DNA of 63,629 bases from Streptomyces yangpuensis (GTDB lineage: Bacteria; Actinomycetota; Actinomycetes; Streptomycetales; Streptomycetaceae): the NCBI RefSeq assembly GCF_001005295.1, contig NZ_LBMK01000011.1, positions 1 to 63,629 of the forward strand. Direction: 5' to 3'. The notes beneath the pieces were generated by a model that worked only from the letters and a program-made list of their open reading frames with translations, ran no database searches and was not told where the DNA came from. Both the position numbers and the translations under genes were made by a program. Shown one piece after another: positions 52,673 through 61,138 of the stretch (positions within the stretch are counted from its first letter, which is position 1; the number at the start of each line of letters is the position of its first letter).

Positions 52673-53863
52673 GTGTCTCTCCTCAGGCGTCTGCATCCAC
52701 TGGACTGGCTGGCCGGCGGGCTGCTCGCCCTCGGGGTGCTCTGCGTCGCCACCGGCCTGCTGCCGCGCGAACCCGCCGGGGACGTCCTGGAACGCATCGG
52801 GCCCCTGGTGGTCTTCCTGGCCACCGTCATCGTCCTCGCCGAGCTCACGGGCAAGGCCGAGGTCTTCGACGTGGTCGCCACCTGGGTGGCGCGGGTGGGC
52901 CGCGGCAACTACGCCCTGCTCTTCTGTCTCTGCGTCGCGTTCGCGTCCGTCACGACGATCACCCTGAACCTGGACACGACGGCGGTCCTGCTGACCCCGG
53001 TGATGCTGGCGCTGGCGACGCGGGTGGGTATCGCGGCCGTGCCGCTGGCGATGACCACGGTGTGGCTGGCCAACACGGCGAGCCTGCTGCTTCCCGTGTC
53101 GAACCTGACGAACCTGCTGGCCGCCGACCGGGTCGCGCTGGCCCCGTCGGAGATGGCCGCCACCATGTGGGCGCCGCAGCTGGCCGCCATAGCCGTGACG
53201 ATGGCCTGCCTGTGGGGCTTCTACTGGCGTCCGGGGCGGCGCGGCGCGGTCAGCTACGCGCCGCCGGCGCCGCCGAGTCCGAAGGACCGTGTCCTGTTCC
53301 GGGTGTGCGCGGTGGCGTGCGGCGGGTTCCTGGTGGCGCTGCTCCTCGCCGACGTGCCGCTGTGGTCGGCGTCGATGACGGCGGCCCTGGTCGTGGTCGC
53401 GGCCTTCGCGATCCGCAACCGCGGGGCGCTGCGCCTGTCCCTGGTGCCGTGGCGGCTGCTCGTGCTGGTGCCGGGCATGTTCCTGGTCGTGGAGACCGTC
53501 AACGCGCACGGGCTGCACGACCTCCTGGCCGCGGCGATGGGGTCGGACAACGGCCTCGTCGGGATGCTGCGGTCGGCGGCGGTCGGCGCGGGCTTCTCCA
53601 ACGTGCTCAACAACCTGCCGGCGTACCTGGCGGGCGAGGCGGCCATCCCGGAGGCCAACCACCAGCAGCTGCTGGCGCAGCTCATCGGCGTCAACGTCGG
53701 CCCGGTCATCACACCGTGGGCGTCCCTGGCCACCCTGCTGTGGTTCGAGCGGTGCCGCTGGCACGGCACCCGCATCGACCTGCGCCGTTTCCTCGGTACG
53801 GGACTCGTCCTCTCGGTGGCCGGCACCCTGTCGGCGACGCTGGCGCTGGCCGCCACCACCTGA
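52673..53863 (+). CDS. ArsB/NhaD-type (ion transporter superfamily) permease, 396 aa
   Basis: About 11 hydrophobic segments. Family hallmarks are ASVTTITLNLDTTAVLLTPV near residue 100, WLANTASLLLPVSNLTNLLA, and the second-half SNVLNNLPAYLAGEAAIPEA with the conserved NNLP. This is the ArsB/SLC13-related ion transporter fold. The substrate may be arsenite, Na+/H+ or a dicarboxylate. No arsR or arsC is next to it, so arsenite is not assured. GTG 52673 gives MSLLRRLHPLDW. It is divergent from the TIR-NACHT gene and convergent with the phosphatase operon. Confidence 0.85.
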   Translation: MSLLRRLHPLDWLAGGLLALGVLCVATGLLPREPAGDVLERIGPLVVFLATVIVLAELTGKAEVFDVVATWVARVGRGNYALLFCLCVAFASVTTITLNLDTTAVLLTPVMLALATRVGIAAVPLAMTTVWLANTASLLLPVSNLTNLLAADRVALAPSEMAATMWAPQLAAIAVTMACLWGFYWRPGRRGAVSYAPPAPPSPKDRVLFRVCAVACGGFLVALLLADVPLWSASMTAALVVVAAFAIRNRGALRLSLVPWRLLVLVPGMFLVVETVNAHGLHDLLAAAMGSDNGLVGMLRSAAVGAGFSNVLNNLPAYLAGEAAIPEANHQQLLAQLIGVNVGPVITPWASLATLLWFERCRWHGTRIDLRRFLGTGLVLSVAGTLSATLALAATT

Positions 53864-53879
53864 GCCGGCAGGGCACCCC

Positions 53880-54701
53880 TCAGATGACGGCGCCGACCTC
53901 CCGCAGCAGGTACGCCAGGGTCTCGCCGCGCGCCGCGACGAAGCTGCGCCCGGAGTCGTCCCCGGCGAAACCGGGGGTGAACGGCGCCCCGGCCAGGGTG
54001 CGCAGCTCCACCCCGGCCTCGGCCGCGAGCAGCGCCCCCGTCGGCAGGTCCACGCCCTCGGCCCGGTAGCCGACGAAGGCGTCGATGGTGCCGCGCGCCA
54101 GCAGGCTCCAGCCGAGCAGCGGCGCCCACAGCTGCAGCACCCGCCGGCAGTGCAGCTCCAGTACGCCGCGCAGTGCGACCGCGGTCGCGTCCCCACGCCG
54201 TACGGCGTACCCCTGGGTCCAGGCGACGACGGGTGCGGCGGCCGGCAACCCGGGGGCGGGCCCGGCCAGTGCCCCGGCGGAGCCGTGGGCTCCGTGGCCC
54301 CTGACCGCGTGCCAGGTCTCTCCGGTGACCGGCTCGTGCACCACGCCCAGCACCGGGACACCGGCCAGGCACAGCCCGATGCCGACCGCGTAGGCGGGCA
54401 GTCCGATCACGACGTTGTTGCTGCCGTCCAGCGGGTCGACCAGCCAGGTGCGTTCGCCGGCGGCGTCCAGGAGCCCGGCCTCCTCGGACAGGATCCGGTC
54501 GTCCGGGAAGTGCCGCCGGATCCGGCCGAGGACGAGTTGCTCGGCGGCGAGGTCGAGGTCGACCTGTACGTCGCCGTACTCGTCCTTCGTCCGCAGACAG
54601 TGCACCGCGCCGAAGCGCCTGCGCAGCAGACCGCCCGCCTCCTCCGCCGCGGCGACGGCGATCTGCCGCTCGCGGGCGAAATCAGGCCCGTTGTTGGGCA
54701 T
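53880..54701 (-). CDS. Inositol-monophosphatase-superfamily enzyme, 273 aa
   Basis: Mg-dependent Li-sensitive phosphatase fold: ILSEEAG (metal Glu), WLVDPLDGSNNVVIGLPAYA (DPxDG(T/S) motif), and VDLPTGALLAAEAGVELRT, which takes the place of the usual WDxAAG. The last motif keeps the Asp but deviates in sequence. Family substrates include inositol phosphate, 3'-phosphoadenosine 5'-phosphate and fructose bisphosphate, and context does not decide. Last gene of a three-gene operon; its start overlaps the cupin-like gene by 20 bases. Confidence 0.88.
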   Translation of the reverse strand: MPNNGPDFARERQIAVAAAEEAGGLLRRRFGAVHCLRTKDEYGDVQVDLDLAAEQLVLGRIRRHFPDDRILSEEAGLLDAAGERTWLVDPLDGSNNVVIGLPAYAVGIGLCLAGVPVLGVVHEPVTGETWHAVRGHGAHGSAGALAGPAPGLPAAAPVVAWTQGYAVRRGDATAVALRGVLELHCRRVLQLWAPLLGWSLLARGTIDAFVGYRAEGVDLPTGALLAAEAGVELRTLAGAPFTPGFAGDDSGRSFVAARGETLAYLLREVGAVI

Positions 54702-55305
54702 CGATCCTCCTGAGGACGGTGTGGACGCTGTGCACGGTCTGCGCCTTGTCGCACAGCCGGCGGGTCGTGCGGCGCGGCCGGCCGTCGAGCGGGCCGAGCG
54801 AGAGGTCGCGCCGGCCGGGGACCGACAGGCCGTGCACGAGGGTGGCCGCCGGTTCCGGGCCCTCCAGCGCGGTGGCGTGGAACTCGCCCGCGGGCAAGGT
54901 GTAGGTCTCGCCGCCGGTGCTGATGCGGGCGGGCCCGGGCTCGCTGCGCACCAGCAGGGGCGTGGGGCGGATCTCGTCCACGCCGTCGCTGTGGCTGTGC
55001 ACCTCGAACACCCGGTGGGTGGCGCCCTCCTCGCCGTCGGGCACCGCCCGCGTGCGCACGGGCAGGTTCGCGACCCGGCCGTACAGCACGCGGCTGTGCA
55101 GTTCCCAGCTGTGGGCGTGCATCGGGGAGGCGTCGGGCTCGGCGCGGCTGCCGGCCTCGAAGAGGTGTACGCAGGTGCCGCGCAGGCCCTCTCTCAGCAG
55201 GGGCAGGCACAGGAACCCGAGGGGATGGCGGACGGCCCGTAACTCGCGTTCCCCGGAGGCGATCTCCTCCAGGGAGACAAGGGTCCTTTCGAGCTCGTGG
55301 TCCAT
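54682..55305 (-). CDS. Cupin-like uncharacterised protein, 207 aa
   Basis: No firm family, but a PCO/ADO-like or RmlC-type cupin barrel is suggested by MHAHSWELHSRVLYGRVANL (two His and a Glu/His), VFEVHSHSDGVDEIRP and ISTGGETYTLPAGEFHATAL. No signal peptide or membrane span. Middle gene of the operon with the two-TM protein upstream (20-base gap) and the phosphatase downstream (overlap). A Ser/Glu-rich start (DHELERTLVSLEEIASGERE) may mediate protein contact. Confidence 0.65.
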   Translation of the reverse strand: MDHELERTLVSLEEIASGERELRAVRHPLGFLCLPLLREGLRGTCVHLFEAGSRAEPDASPMHAHSWELHSRVLYGRVANLPVRTRAVPDGEEGATHRVFEVHSHSDGVDEIRPTPLLVRSEPGPARISTGGETYTLPAGEFHATALEGPEPAATLVHGLSVPGRRDLSLGPLDGRPRRTTRRLCDKAQTVHSVHTVLRRIDAQQRA

Positions 55306-55325
55306 GGCACGCGCGCCGGAGCGCC

Positions 55326-56270
55326 TCACCTCCTGTAGGGGTCCTCCGCGTGCAGGGCCTTCTCGATGATCCTGCCGATGTCGCTGTCGGTGAAGACGCG
55401 CGGCAGCGGGAGCCCGAGGTCGTCGAAGAGCGTCCGCACTTCGTCGACGGTGGGTTCCTGGCCGAGGGGCGACGCGACGCGCAGATCGAGCACGGTGGCC
55501 TGCTCGCGGCTCTGGTGCAACTCGGTGACGTAGTAGTCGTAGAGCGGTTGTCCGCGCTCCACCAGCAGGTTCACCCGGGACCGGTCGTCCTGGGTGATGA
55601 CGAGGCAGGTTTCGGAGAGGTCGAAGCGCAGGGTGGGCACCGCGGACGAGAGGTGCACGCTGATCTCGAGGGTGGTCAGCTGCCGCTGGTACCAGCAGGC
55701 GGCGAGGACGGTCGCGTACGACTCCCGGCGGACCCGGTCGGTGGTCCACACCTCGTCGCCCCCGCGCTGCCCGCCGAACATCTGCCGGAACCGGGCGTAG
55801 GCGGCGCAGGCGCGCTCGTCGGCCGGGTTGACGATGTCGATCTTCACATTGAGCTGGGAGCGCTGTTCCTTGGCGGCGGCCACGCACAGCGGCAGCGTGA
55901 CCGCCCTGAGGTAGGTGCCCGTACCGCCTTTGAAGTACCAGAGGTTGGTGTGCTGCCTGGCCTTGCGCAGTGCCTCGCCGACCTCGTTGCCGGAGAGTGA
56001 GCGGACCATGGCGAGGTCCTCCAGGGCCTGGCGGGTCCCGCTCAGTGCCTCGTGGATGACGGCGGGCCGGCGGACGCGCTCGACGATCGAGCCGGTCGCG
56101 AGAAGGCCGAGGACGACGAGGGTGGCACCGGAGGAGACATCGTCGCTGACGACGTCTCCGAAGATCTCCAGGAAGCCGATGCCCATCGCCACACAGAGGG
56201 CGACGACGACATCGGCGTTGCGCAGCACCCAGGCCACGAAGCGCTCCAGCCGCCCGACCTGCGCTGCCAT
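55326..56270 (-). CDS. Two-TM membrane protein with uncharacterised cytoplasmic domain, 314 aa
   Basis: ATG 56270 follows a GGAGGGGG run. Two close hydrophobic segments (NADVVVALCVAMGIGFLEIF, about 18-38; GATLVVLGLLATGSIVE, about 47-64) precede a 240-residue soluble part. Its recurring motif-like segments are NLWYFKGGTGTYLRAVTLPL, KIDIVNPADERACAAYARFR and LDLRVASPLGQEPTVDEVRT. I do not recognise the family. Paired TM plus a small-molecule-like domain recalls membrane effectors of bacterial conflict systems, but this is inference only. First gene of the operon. Confidence 0.65.
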   Translation of the reverse strand: MAAQVGRLERFVAWVLRNADVVVALCVAMGIGFLEIFGDVVSDDVSSGATLVVLGLLATGSIVERVRRPAVIHEALSGTRQALEDLAMVRSLSGNEVGEALRKARQHTNLWYFKGGTGTYLRAVTLPLCVAAAKEQRSQLNVKIDIVNPADERACAAYARFRQMFGGQRGGDEVWTTDRVRRESYATVLAACWYQRQLTTLEISVHLSSAVPTLRFDLSETCLVITQDDRSRVNLLVERGQPLYDYYVTELHQSREQATVLDLRVASPLGQEPTVDEVRTLFDDLGLPLPRVFTDSDIGRIIEKALHAEDPYRR

Positions 56271-56391
56271 CAACGCACCCCCTCCCCCGCCCCTGTTCCG
56301 ATGGTAGGGATCCTCCGGCAGCGCCACCAGAGCGACTTCGCGTCGCCGGGCAGCGCCCGCGCGCACGCCGGTTCACGCCGAGGCTCTGTCG

Positions 56392-57126
56392 TCAAGCGGC
56401 AGCGGTCAGCAGCCGGGCGCGCAGCCGCTCCGCGGTCCGCTCCGGCAGTCCCACCCGGTCCCGGAGGTAGCCGTGCACCGAGCCGTGGCGGGCCTCCAGG
56501 TCCGCCAGCACCAGCTCCATGACCACCGCGGGGGCGCGGCCGTAGCCCGGCCACTTCATGACCCGGTCGGGGTTGGCGGCCCGCCAGTCGGCGGCGAGGC
56601 GTTCGGTGGCCAGCTCGGTGAGCGCGAAGTCGGCGAGGACCTGCTCCTCGGGGACGCCGAGCAGGGTGAGGACGAACGCGGCGATCAGCCCGGTCCGGTC
56701 CTTGCCCGAGGTGCAGTGGAAGACCACGGGCCCGTCCGCGTCGGCGATGGTCTCCAGGACCTGCCGGATCTCCTCGGCGCCGTCCTCGGTGACCTCCGCG
56801 AACCGGTCGGCGAGATAGCGCCAGGGGTCGATGCCGGGGTCGATCTCGGCCTGGTCGTAGGGCCGGTGCTCGATGCTCAGGTTGACGTAGTGGAACCGCT
56901 CCGCCTCCGGCACCCGGCCCTTGGCCTCGATCTCCCACGGGTAGCGCAGGTCGATCACGGTGCCGATGCCCAGCTCCAGGAACCTGTCCCAGTCGGCGCC
57001 GCTGAGCTTGCCCAGGGAATCGGCGCGGTACAGGGTCCGCCACCGGACGGTCCCGCCGTCACGGCTCCCGTAGCCGCCCAGGTCGCGGAAGTTGTGCAGC
57101 CGCTCGAATGCGACGTGCCGGTCCAT
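56392..57126 (-). CDS. Tyrosine-protein phosphatase, DSP-like, 244 aa
   Basis: Cys-based phosphatase with signature HCTSGKDRTGL in VVFHCTSGKDRTGLIAAFVL (near residue 150), NFRDLGGYGSRDGGTVRWRT near the N-terminus, and the general-acid loop region VIDLRYPWEIEAKG. This is the PtpB-like/Y_phosphatase3 family, which acts on phosphotyrosine or on phosphoinositides. The Lys after Gly in GKDRTG favours lipid or dual activity. Single gene, upstream of the two-TM operon on the same strand with a 121-base gap. Confidence 0.9.
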   Translation of the reverse strand: MDRHVAFERLHNFRDLGGYGSRDGGTVRWRTLYRADSLGKLSGADWDRFLELGIGTVIDLRYPWEIEAKGRVPEAERFHYVNLSIEHRPYDQAEIDPGIDPWRYLADRFAEVTEDGAEEIRQVLETIADADGPVVFHCTSGKDRTGLIAAFVLTLLGVPEEQVLADFALTELATERLAADWRAANPDRVMKWPGYGRAPAVVMELVLADLEARHGSVHGYLRDRVGLPERTAERLRARLLTAAA

Positions 57127-57247
57127 CGCTGCTCCCCCTCGCCTTCGGGCGCCGCCGGCCGACGGCGCCCCCGCCGCTCACCGTAGATCATCCGGCCCGT
57201 GCCCGCGGCGCCCGGTGCGGGCGTCGCGGGCACACAGGATCCGGGGG

Positions 57248-58417
57248 TCACGGCCTCAGCCGACGGCCGGCACGGCCGCCTCCCGCCGGGCCGCCGGGAG
57301 GGCGAAGGCCTCGGCCAGCAGCTCGTAGGAGCGCTGCCGGTCGGCGGGGTCGGCCGTCAGGGTGTTGACGATCAGCTCGTCGACCCCGTGGGTGGCGGCG
57401 AGCCCGGTCAGTACGGCGTGCACCTGCTCGGGCGCCCCGGAGACGAGGGCCGTGCGGTGCACCTTGGCCCGCTCCAGCTCCGCGCCCGTCCAGCGGTGGC
57501 GGCGCGTGGTCTCGTACGACGGCAACGGAGCGTCCTGGCCGAGGTCCTTGCGGGCGCGCCACAGCAGCAGGCTCTGGGCCAGTTCCTCGGCACGGCCGGC
57601 GCGCGCCCAGCCAGCCGCGCAGGGACGCCGTGTCGGATCCGCCGCCGGTGGCGGGGCCCGGCTGGAGGAACACCCCGTGGCCGGTCTGCCCGAACTCCCG
57701 CAGGGTGACCTCCACTCCGGCCGCGTGCAGCAGGCAGGCGTAGCGGTGCACGTCGTCACTGACGGGGTCGAGGTCGCCGGTGGCCAGGACGGCCCGCGCC
57801 ACGCCGCGCAGGTCGGCCGCCTCGAAGGGGGTGCTGTGGAGCGGGGTGCCGTCGGCGGCGGCCGGCCGGCCCGGGTCCCGGTAGTCCTGCCATGCCGCCC
57901 TCAGGTAGGCGGCCGTGGGGAACATGTCGGGGAAGCGGTGGTACGAGGCGGCCGTGCAGCCGGGGTCCAGCGGCGGGTAGGCGAGCAGCTGGGCGGCCAG
58001 TGGGAGGCCGCGGTCCCGGCAGGCGAGGGCGGCGCAGGCGGCCAGGGTGGCTCCCGCGCTGTCGCCGCCGACGGCGACGGGAGCGGATTCCCCGGCCTGT
58101 TCCCGGGCCCAGGCCAGCGCTGCCAGTACGTCCTCGACCATCGCCGGGTGGCGTACTTCGGGCACCAGCCGGTAGTCGACGCCGACGACGGCGAAGCCGG
58201 AGGACCGGGCGAGGTCGGCGGTGGCGCCGTGCCAGTCCTGGGCGGATCCGGCGCGCCAGGAGCCGCCGTGCGCCCAGACCAGCCAGCCCTGCGGTGCGGT
58301 TGCCGCCGACCGGTACACCCTCGCGGGGAGGGCGCCGGACGGGGAGGGGATGCTCGCGTGCTCCCAGCGGATCTGGGCACGGCTCCTTCCGGCGGCCGAG
58401 TGGGTGGGTGTTGCCAT
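57248..58417 (-). CDS. Alpha/beta hydrolase (HSL-like) with out-of-frame tail, 389 aa as read
   Basis: Residues 1-268 are a complete hormone-sensitive-lipase-type esterase: oxyanion HGG in LVWAHGGSWRAG, nucleophile in VAVGGDSAGATLAACA, acid in LATGDLDPVSDD, and His in FGQTGHGVFL. After ASLRGWLGA the frame becomes a shadow of another gene. The downstream DNA codes, in a different frame, for the end of a luciferase-like monooxygenase. A deletion seems to have removed the hydrolase stop codon and most of the monooxygenase. The triad is intact, so activity may remain, with a nonsense tail of about 115 residues. Confidence 0.8.
   Translation of the reverse strand: MATPTHSAAGRSRAQIRWEHASIPSPSGALPARVYRSAATAPQGWLVWAHGGSWRAGSAQDWHGATADLARSSGFAVVGVDYRLVPEVRHPAMVEDVLAALAWAREQAGESAPVAVGGDSAGATLAACAALACRDRGLPLAAQLLAYPPLDPGCTAASYHRFPDMFPTAAYLRAAWQDYRDPGRPAAADGTPLHSTPFEAADLRGVARAVLATGDLDPVSDDVHRYACLLHAAGVEVTLREFGQTGHGVFLQPGPATGGGSDTASLRGWLGARRPCRGTGPEPAAVARPQGPRPGRSVAVVRDHAPPPLDGRGAGAGQGAPHGPRLRGARAGARRTDRARRHPRGRRADRQHPDGRPRRPAALLRAAGRGLRPPGGPAGGGRAGRRLRP
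57256..57600 (-). pseudogene. C-terminal remnant of a luciferase-like (LLM) flavin oxidoreductase
   Basis: In a different frame from the hydrolase, the minus strand reads EELAQSLLLWRARKDLGQDA, then RHRWTGAELERAKVHRTALV and SGAPEQVHAVLTGLAATHGV, ending LLAEAFALPAARRE. This is the usual C-terminal part of LLM-class flavin-dependent enzymes (GxPEQVxxxL and helix DELIVNT). Only about 115 residues remain of a 340-residue family, with no start of its own. Confidence 0.7.
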
Positions 58418-58489
58418 CGGGGTTCCTTCCCTCCGTGGCTGGGGCCTACGTTCGCCGCCGCGGCAGGTGTGTCCCGAGGCGGAGTTGCC

Positions 58490-59911
58490 TTAGTTGCCGG
58501 GCTGCTTCCTGGTGCGGAGGAAGAGGACGGTGGTGACGATCCCGAGGACCACGATCGCGGTGTTCACGATGACCGCCGTGGTGATACCCGCATGGATGTC
58601 GGTGTTCGCCGCGGCCACCGCCGACATGATCGGCGTACCCATCGTGATACCGATCTGCTGCGTCATCGTCGCCAGACCCGTCGCCATACCCTGCTCGTGA
58701 TCCGGCAGCCCCGTCGTCGCGGTCACCATGAACCCGACGATCACCAGCATGTTCCCGACACCACCGGCGAACGTCGCGACCAGCAGCAGCCACATCGACG
58801 CCGACGTCTCACCCAGAGCCACCAGACTCACCGTCGCCACCGCCTGCAGCACACCACCGACCACCAGCGTCGACCGCGTCCCCACCGCACCGATCACCCG
58901 CGGAGCGACCGAACCACCGATCACCGTGCCCACACCCAGCACACCGAACGACAGACCGGCCGTCAGCGGCGAGAAATCCAGCACCTCCTGCAGATACAGC
59001 GTCATCAGGAACACCAGACTGGTCTCCGTCAAAAACGCGATCAGACCCGCGATGTTCCCCCACGCCACCGTCTTCTTCTTCAACACCGAAACCGGCACCA
59101 GCGGAGCCGAACTCCTCGACTCGATCCCGTAGAAGACCACCAGCAGCACCACACCGACAGCCAGCCAGCCCAGAGCCGACGGCGCACCCCAACCATGCTC
59201 ACCCGCCTGCGTCAGCCCGTAGATCAGAGCCAGCAGACCCAGCGTCACCGCCGTCGCACCCGGAACATCCAGCCTCGGCCGCACATCCGGACGAGACTCC
59301 TTGATCACCGCCGGAGCGATGAACAACACCGCCAACGCCACCGGCACGTTGATGAAGAACGCCCACCGCCACGACAGCAGATCCGTCAGCACACCACCCA
59401 GGATCGCGCCCGTCGTGAACCCCGCCGACATCAGCGCACCATTCAGACCCAGCGCCTTCTCACGCAACGGACCCTCCGGGAACGACGTCGTCAGCAGCGA
59501 CAGACCCGCCGGCGTCACCGCAGCCGTCGCCAGACCCTGGAAGACACGCGCCACGATCAGCATCTCCGGCGACGTCGCCAGACCACCCACCAGCGACGAC
59601 AGACCCAGCACCGCCAGACCCACCAGGAACAGCCGCCGGCGCCCGAACAGATCCGCGACCCGACCGAACAACAACGTGAAACCAGCAGCACACAACGCGA
59701 ACGACGTCGCGATCCACTGCAGATTCGACAACGAGAACCCGAGCCCGTCACCGATCACCGGCAACGCCACATTCAGGATCGAGAAATCCACCGCCAGCAT
59801 GAACTGCGCCACCAGCAGCACCACAAGAACCAACTTCAAACGCCCGTCCAACCGGACCGGCAGCACCTCCCCCGCACCCGAATCAACCCGCGCACCCTCG
59901 ACAACCGACAT
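58490..59911 (-). CDS. DHA2-type MFS drug exporter, 14 TM, 473 aa
   Basis: EmrB/QacA-like: DFSILNVALPVIGDGL (TM1), motif A LFGRVADLFGRRRLFLVGLA, and motif C-like GALMSAGFTTGAILGGVLTD. About 14 helices are present, and the C-terminus is LFLRTRKQPGN. The codons look unlike neighbouring genes: GGT, GCT and AGT are frequent on the coding strand, where the other genes here use mostly C- or G-ending codons. That points to transfer from elsewhere. ATG 59911 is chosen as giving MSVVEGARVDSG. No regulator is adjacent except the StrR-like gene upstream. Confidence 0.9.
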   Translation of the reverse strand: MSVVEGARVDSGAGEVLPVRLDGRLKLVLVVLLVAQFMLAVDFSILNVALPVIGDGLGFSLSNLQWIATSFALCAAGFTLLFGRVADLFGRRRLFLVGLAVLGLSSLVGGLATSPEMLIVARVFQGLATAAVTPAGLSLLTTSFPEGPLREKALGLNGALMSAGFTTGAILGGVLTDLLSWRWAFFINVPVALAVLFIAPAVIKESRPDVRPRLDVPGATAVTLGLLALIYGLTQAGEHGWGAPSALGWLAVGVVLLVVFYGIESRSSAPLVPVSVLKKKTVAWGNIAGLIAFLTETSLVFLMTLYLQEVLDFSPLTAGLSFGVLGVGTVIGGSVAPRVIGAVGTRSTLVVGGVLQAVATVSLVALGETSASMWLLLVATFAGGVGNMLVIVGFMVTATTGLPDHEQGMATGLATMTQQIGITMGTPIMSAVAAANTDIHAGITTAVIVNTAIVVLGIVTTVLFLRTRKQPGN

Positions 59912-59986
59912 CGCCAGACTTCCTTTCGAACACACATGAACGGAGGCCTTCCAGCAGGGAAGGCCGGCATGGGGGGGGAGGGCCGC

Positions 59987-60943
59987 TCAGTCGCGGGCGT
60001 CCGCCGAGGCTCGGCGGCCCAGCTCCTCCGACAGTTCCTGCCAGTCGCGGGCGCACTGCGCGGCAGCGGTCTCGGCGCGGTACGGGGGCACCGCGGCGAC
60101 GATCCGATCCCGGAGGCGCAGCCCGCCCGCCTGGAGGTCGAGCATGCGCAGCAGCAGCCGGCCCGCCTCGCTGAGTCTGAGCAGGGGGTCCTTGCACAGG
60201 CCGGTGACCAGTGCGGCCAGTGGCTGCCCGCGGCCTCGGGCAGTCACCGGGGCCGGGGCTGGGGTGTTGCCCGAGCGCCGCTGTCCCGCCGGCACGGGAT
60301 CCTCGCCCTCCCCGATCCGCCGCCGCACGTCCCGCACGGTCGAGGGCGCGATGCCCGCCTCCCGTGCGATCTGCCTCAGGGAAGCCGTGGGGCGGCCCGC
60401 GAGGAGCCGCGCCGCGGCCTCCCTGCCGCGCGCCGGATCGGCCGGCCGGACGCGTCCGTCCCGGCCGACACGGCTCGGCGGGTCGTGCCCGGGAGCCTCC
60501 CGGCGGCGCAACGCCCCGACGGTCTTGGCAGCCAGCCCGGTCCGCCCGGCGATCCCGCGGTCGGACCAGTCCGGGTGGGACCGCAGGATGCGTGATGCCG
60601 CGGCGGTCCGTTCCGCCAGGGTCAGCGGGAGTCCGTGGCTGATGTTGGCCTCGACCGAGAGGACGAACGCGTCCTCGGGGCTGCCGTCGAAGTACGTCAC
60701 TGCGACGGTGTCCCGGCCCCTCAGCACGGCCGCCCGCAGGCGGTGCGTTCCGTCGATGACGCGCATCGTGGGGCGGTGCACGAGCAGCGGCGGGAGCGTC
60801 CGGCCGGAGTTCGCGAGGGCTTGTGCGTGGCTCTCGTCCACGGGGACGGTACGGGGGGAATCCGCGTCGAGCAGTTCGCCGACCGGAACCTCGGCGAAGT
60901 GGGGGGTCTGCTGCACCGGGTGTCGTGCGGTCGGATCGTCCAT
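59987..60943 (-). CDS. StrR-like ParB-domain transcriptional activator, 318 aa
   Basis: The N-terminal ParB/sulfiredoxin-like domain has PVGELLDADSPRTVPVDESH then VIDGTHRLRAAVLRGRDTVA and ISHGLPLTLAERTAAASRIL. Two helix-turn-helix segments follow: SDRGIAGRTGLAAKTVGALR and SLRQIAREAGIAPSTVRDVR. This is the layout of StrR, NovG and KasT, activators of antibiotic clusters. ATG 60943 lies behind GGAGGTG. No biosynthesis genes are seen within the window, so it looks like an orphan. Confidence 0.87.
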   Translation of the reverse strand: MDDPTARHPVQQTPHFAEVPVGELLDADSPRTVPVDESHAQALANSGRTLPPLLVHRPTMRVIDGTHRLRAAVLRGRDTVAVTYFDGSPEDAFVLSVEANISHGLPLTLAERTAAASRILRSHPDWSDRGIAGRTGLAAKTVGALRRREAPGHDPPSRVGRDGRVRPADPARGREAAARLLAGRPTASLRQIAREAGIAPSTVRDVRRRIGEGEDPVPAGQRRSGNTPAPAPVTARGRGQPLAALVTGLCKDPLLRLSEAGRLLLRMLDLQAGGLRLRDRIVAAVPPYRAETAAAQCARDWQELSEELGRRASADARD

Positions 60944-61138
60944 GGGGTTCACCTCCCTTCGTGCACTCGATGCCTGGGCCGCCGCACTGTTCGCCGGGCC
61001 CGGAGGAGAAGTTACGTAACTACCGTTCGGTATCCAATCTGGCAGCCGAACCCCGTGGAGATTTCGGCAAGTTGGTGGAACAGGGGCCGGTCAGGTGGGC
61101 GACCGCAGAACTTCCCCGGTCGCCCGGCAGGCTGCGCG

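Noticed and set aside
52673..53863. Arsenite resistance operon
   Set aside because: Only an ArsB-like permease is present; no arsR or arsC beside it, so the substrate stays open.
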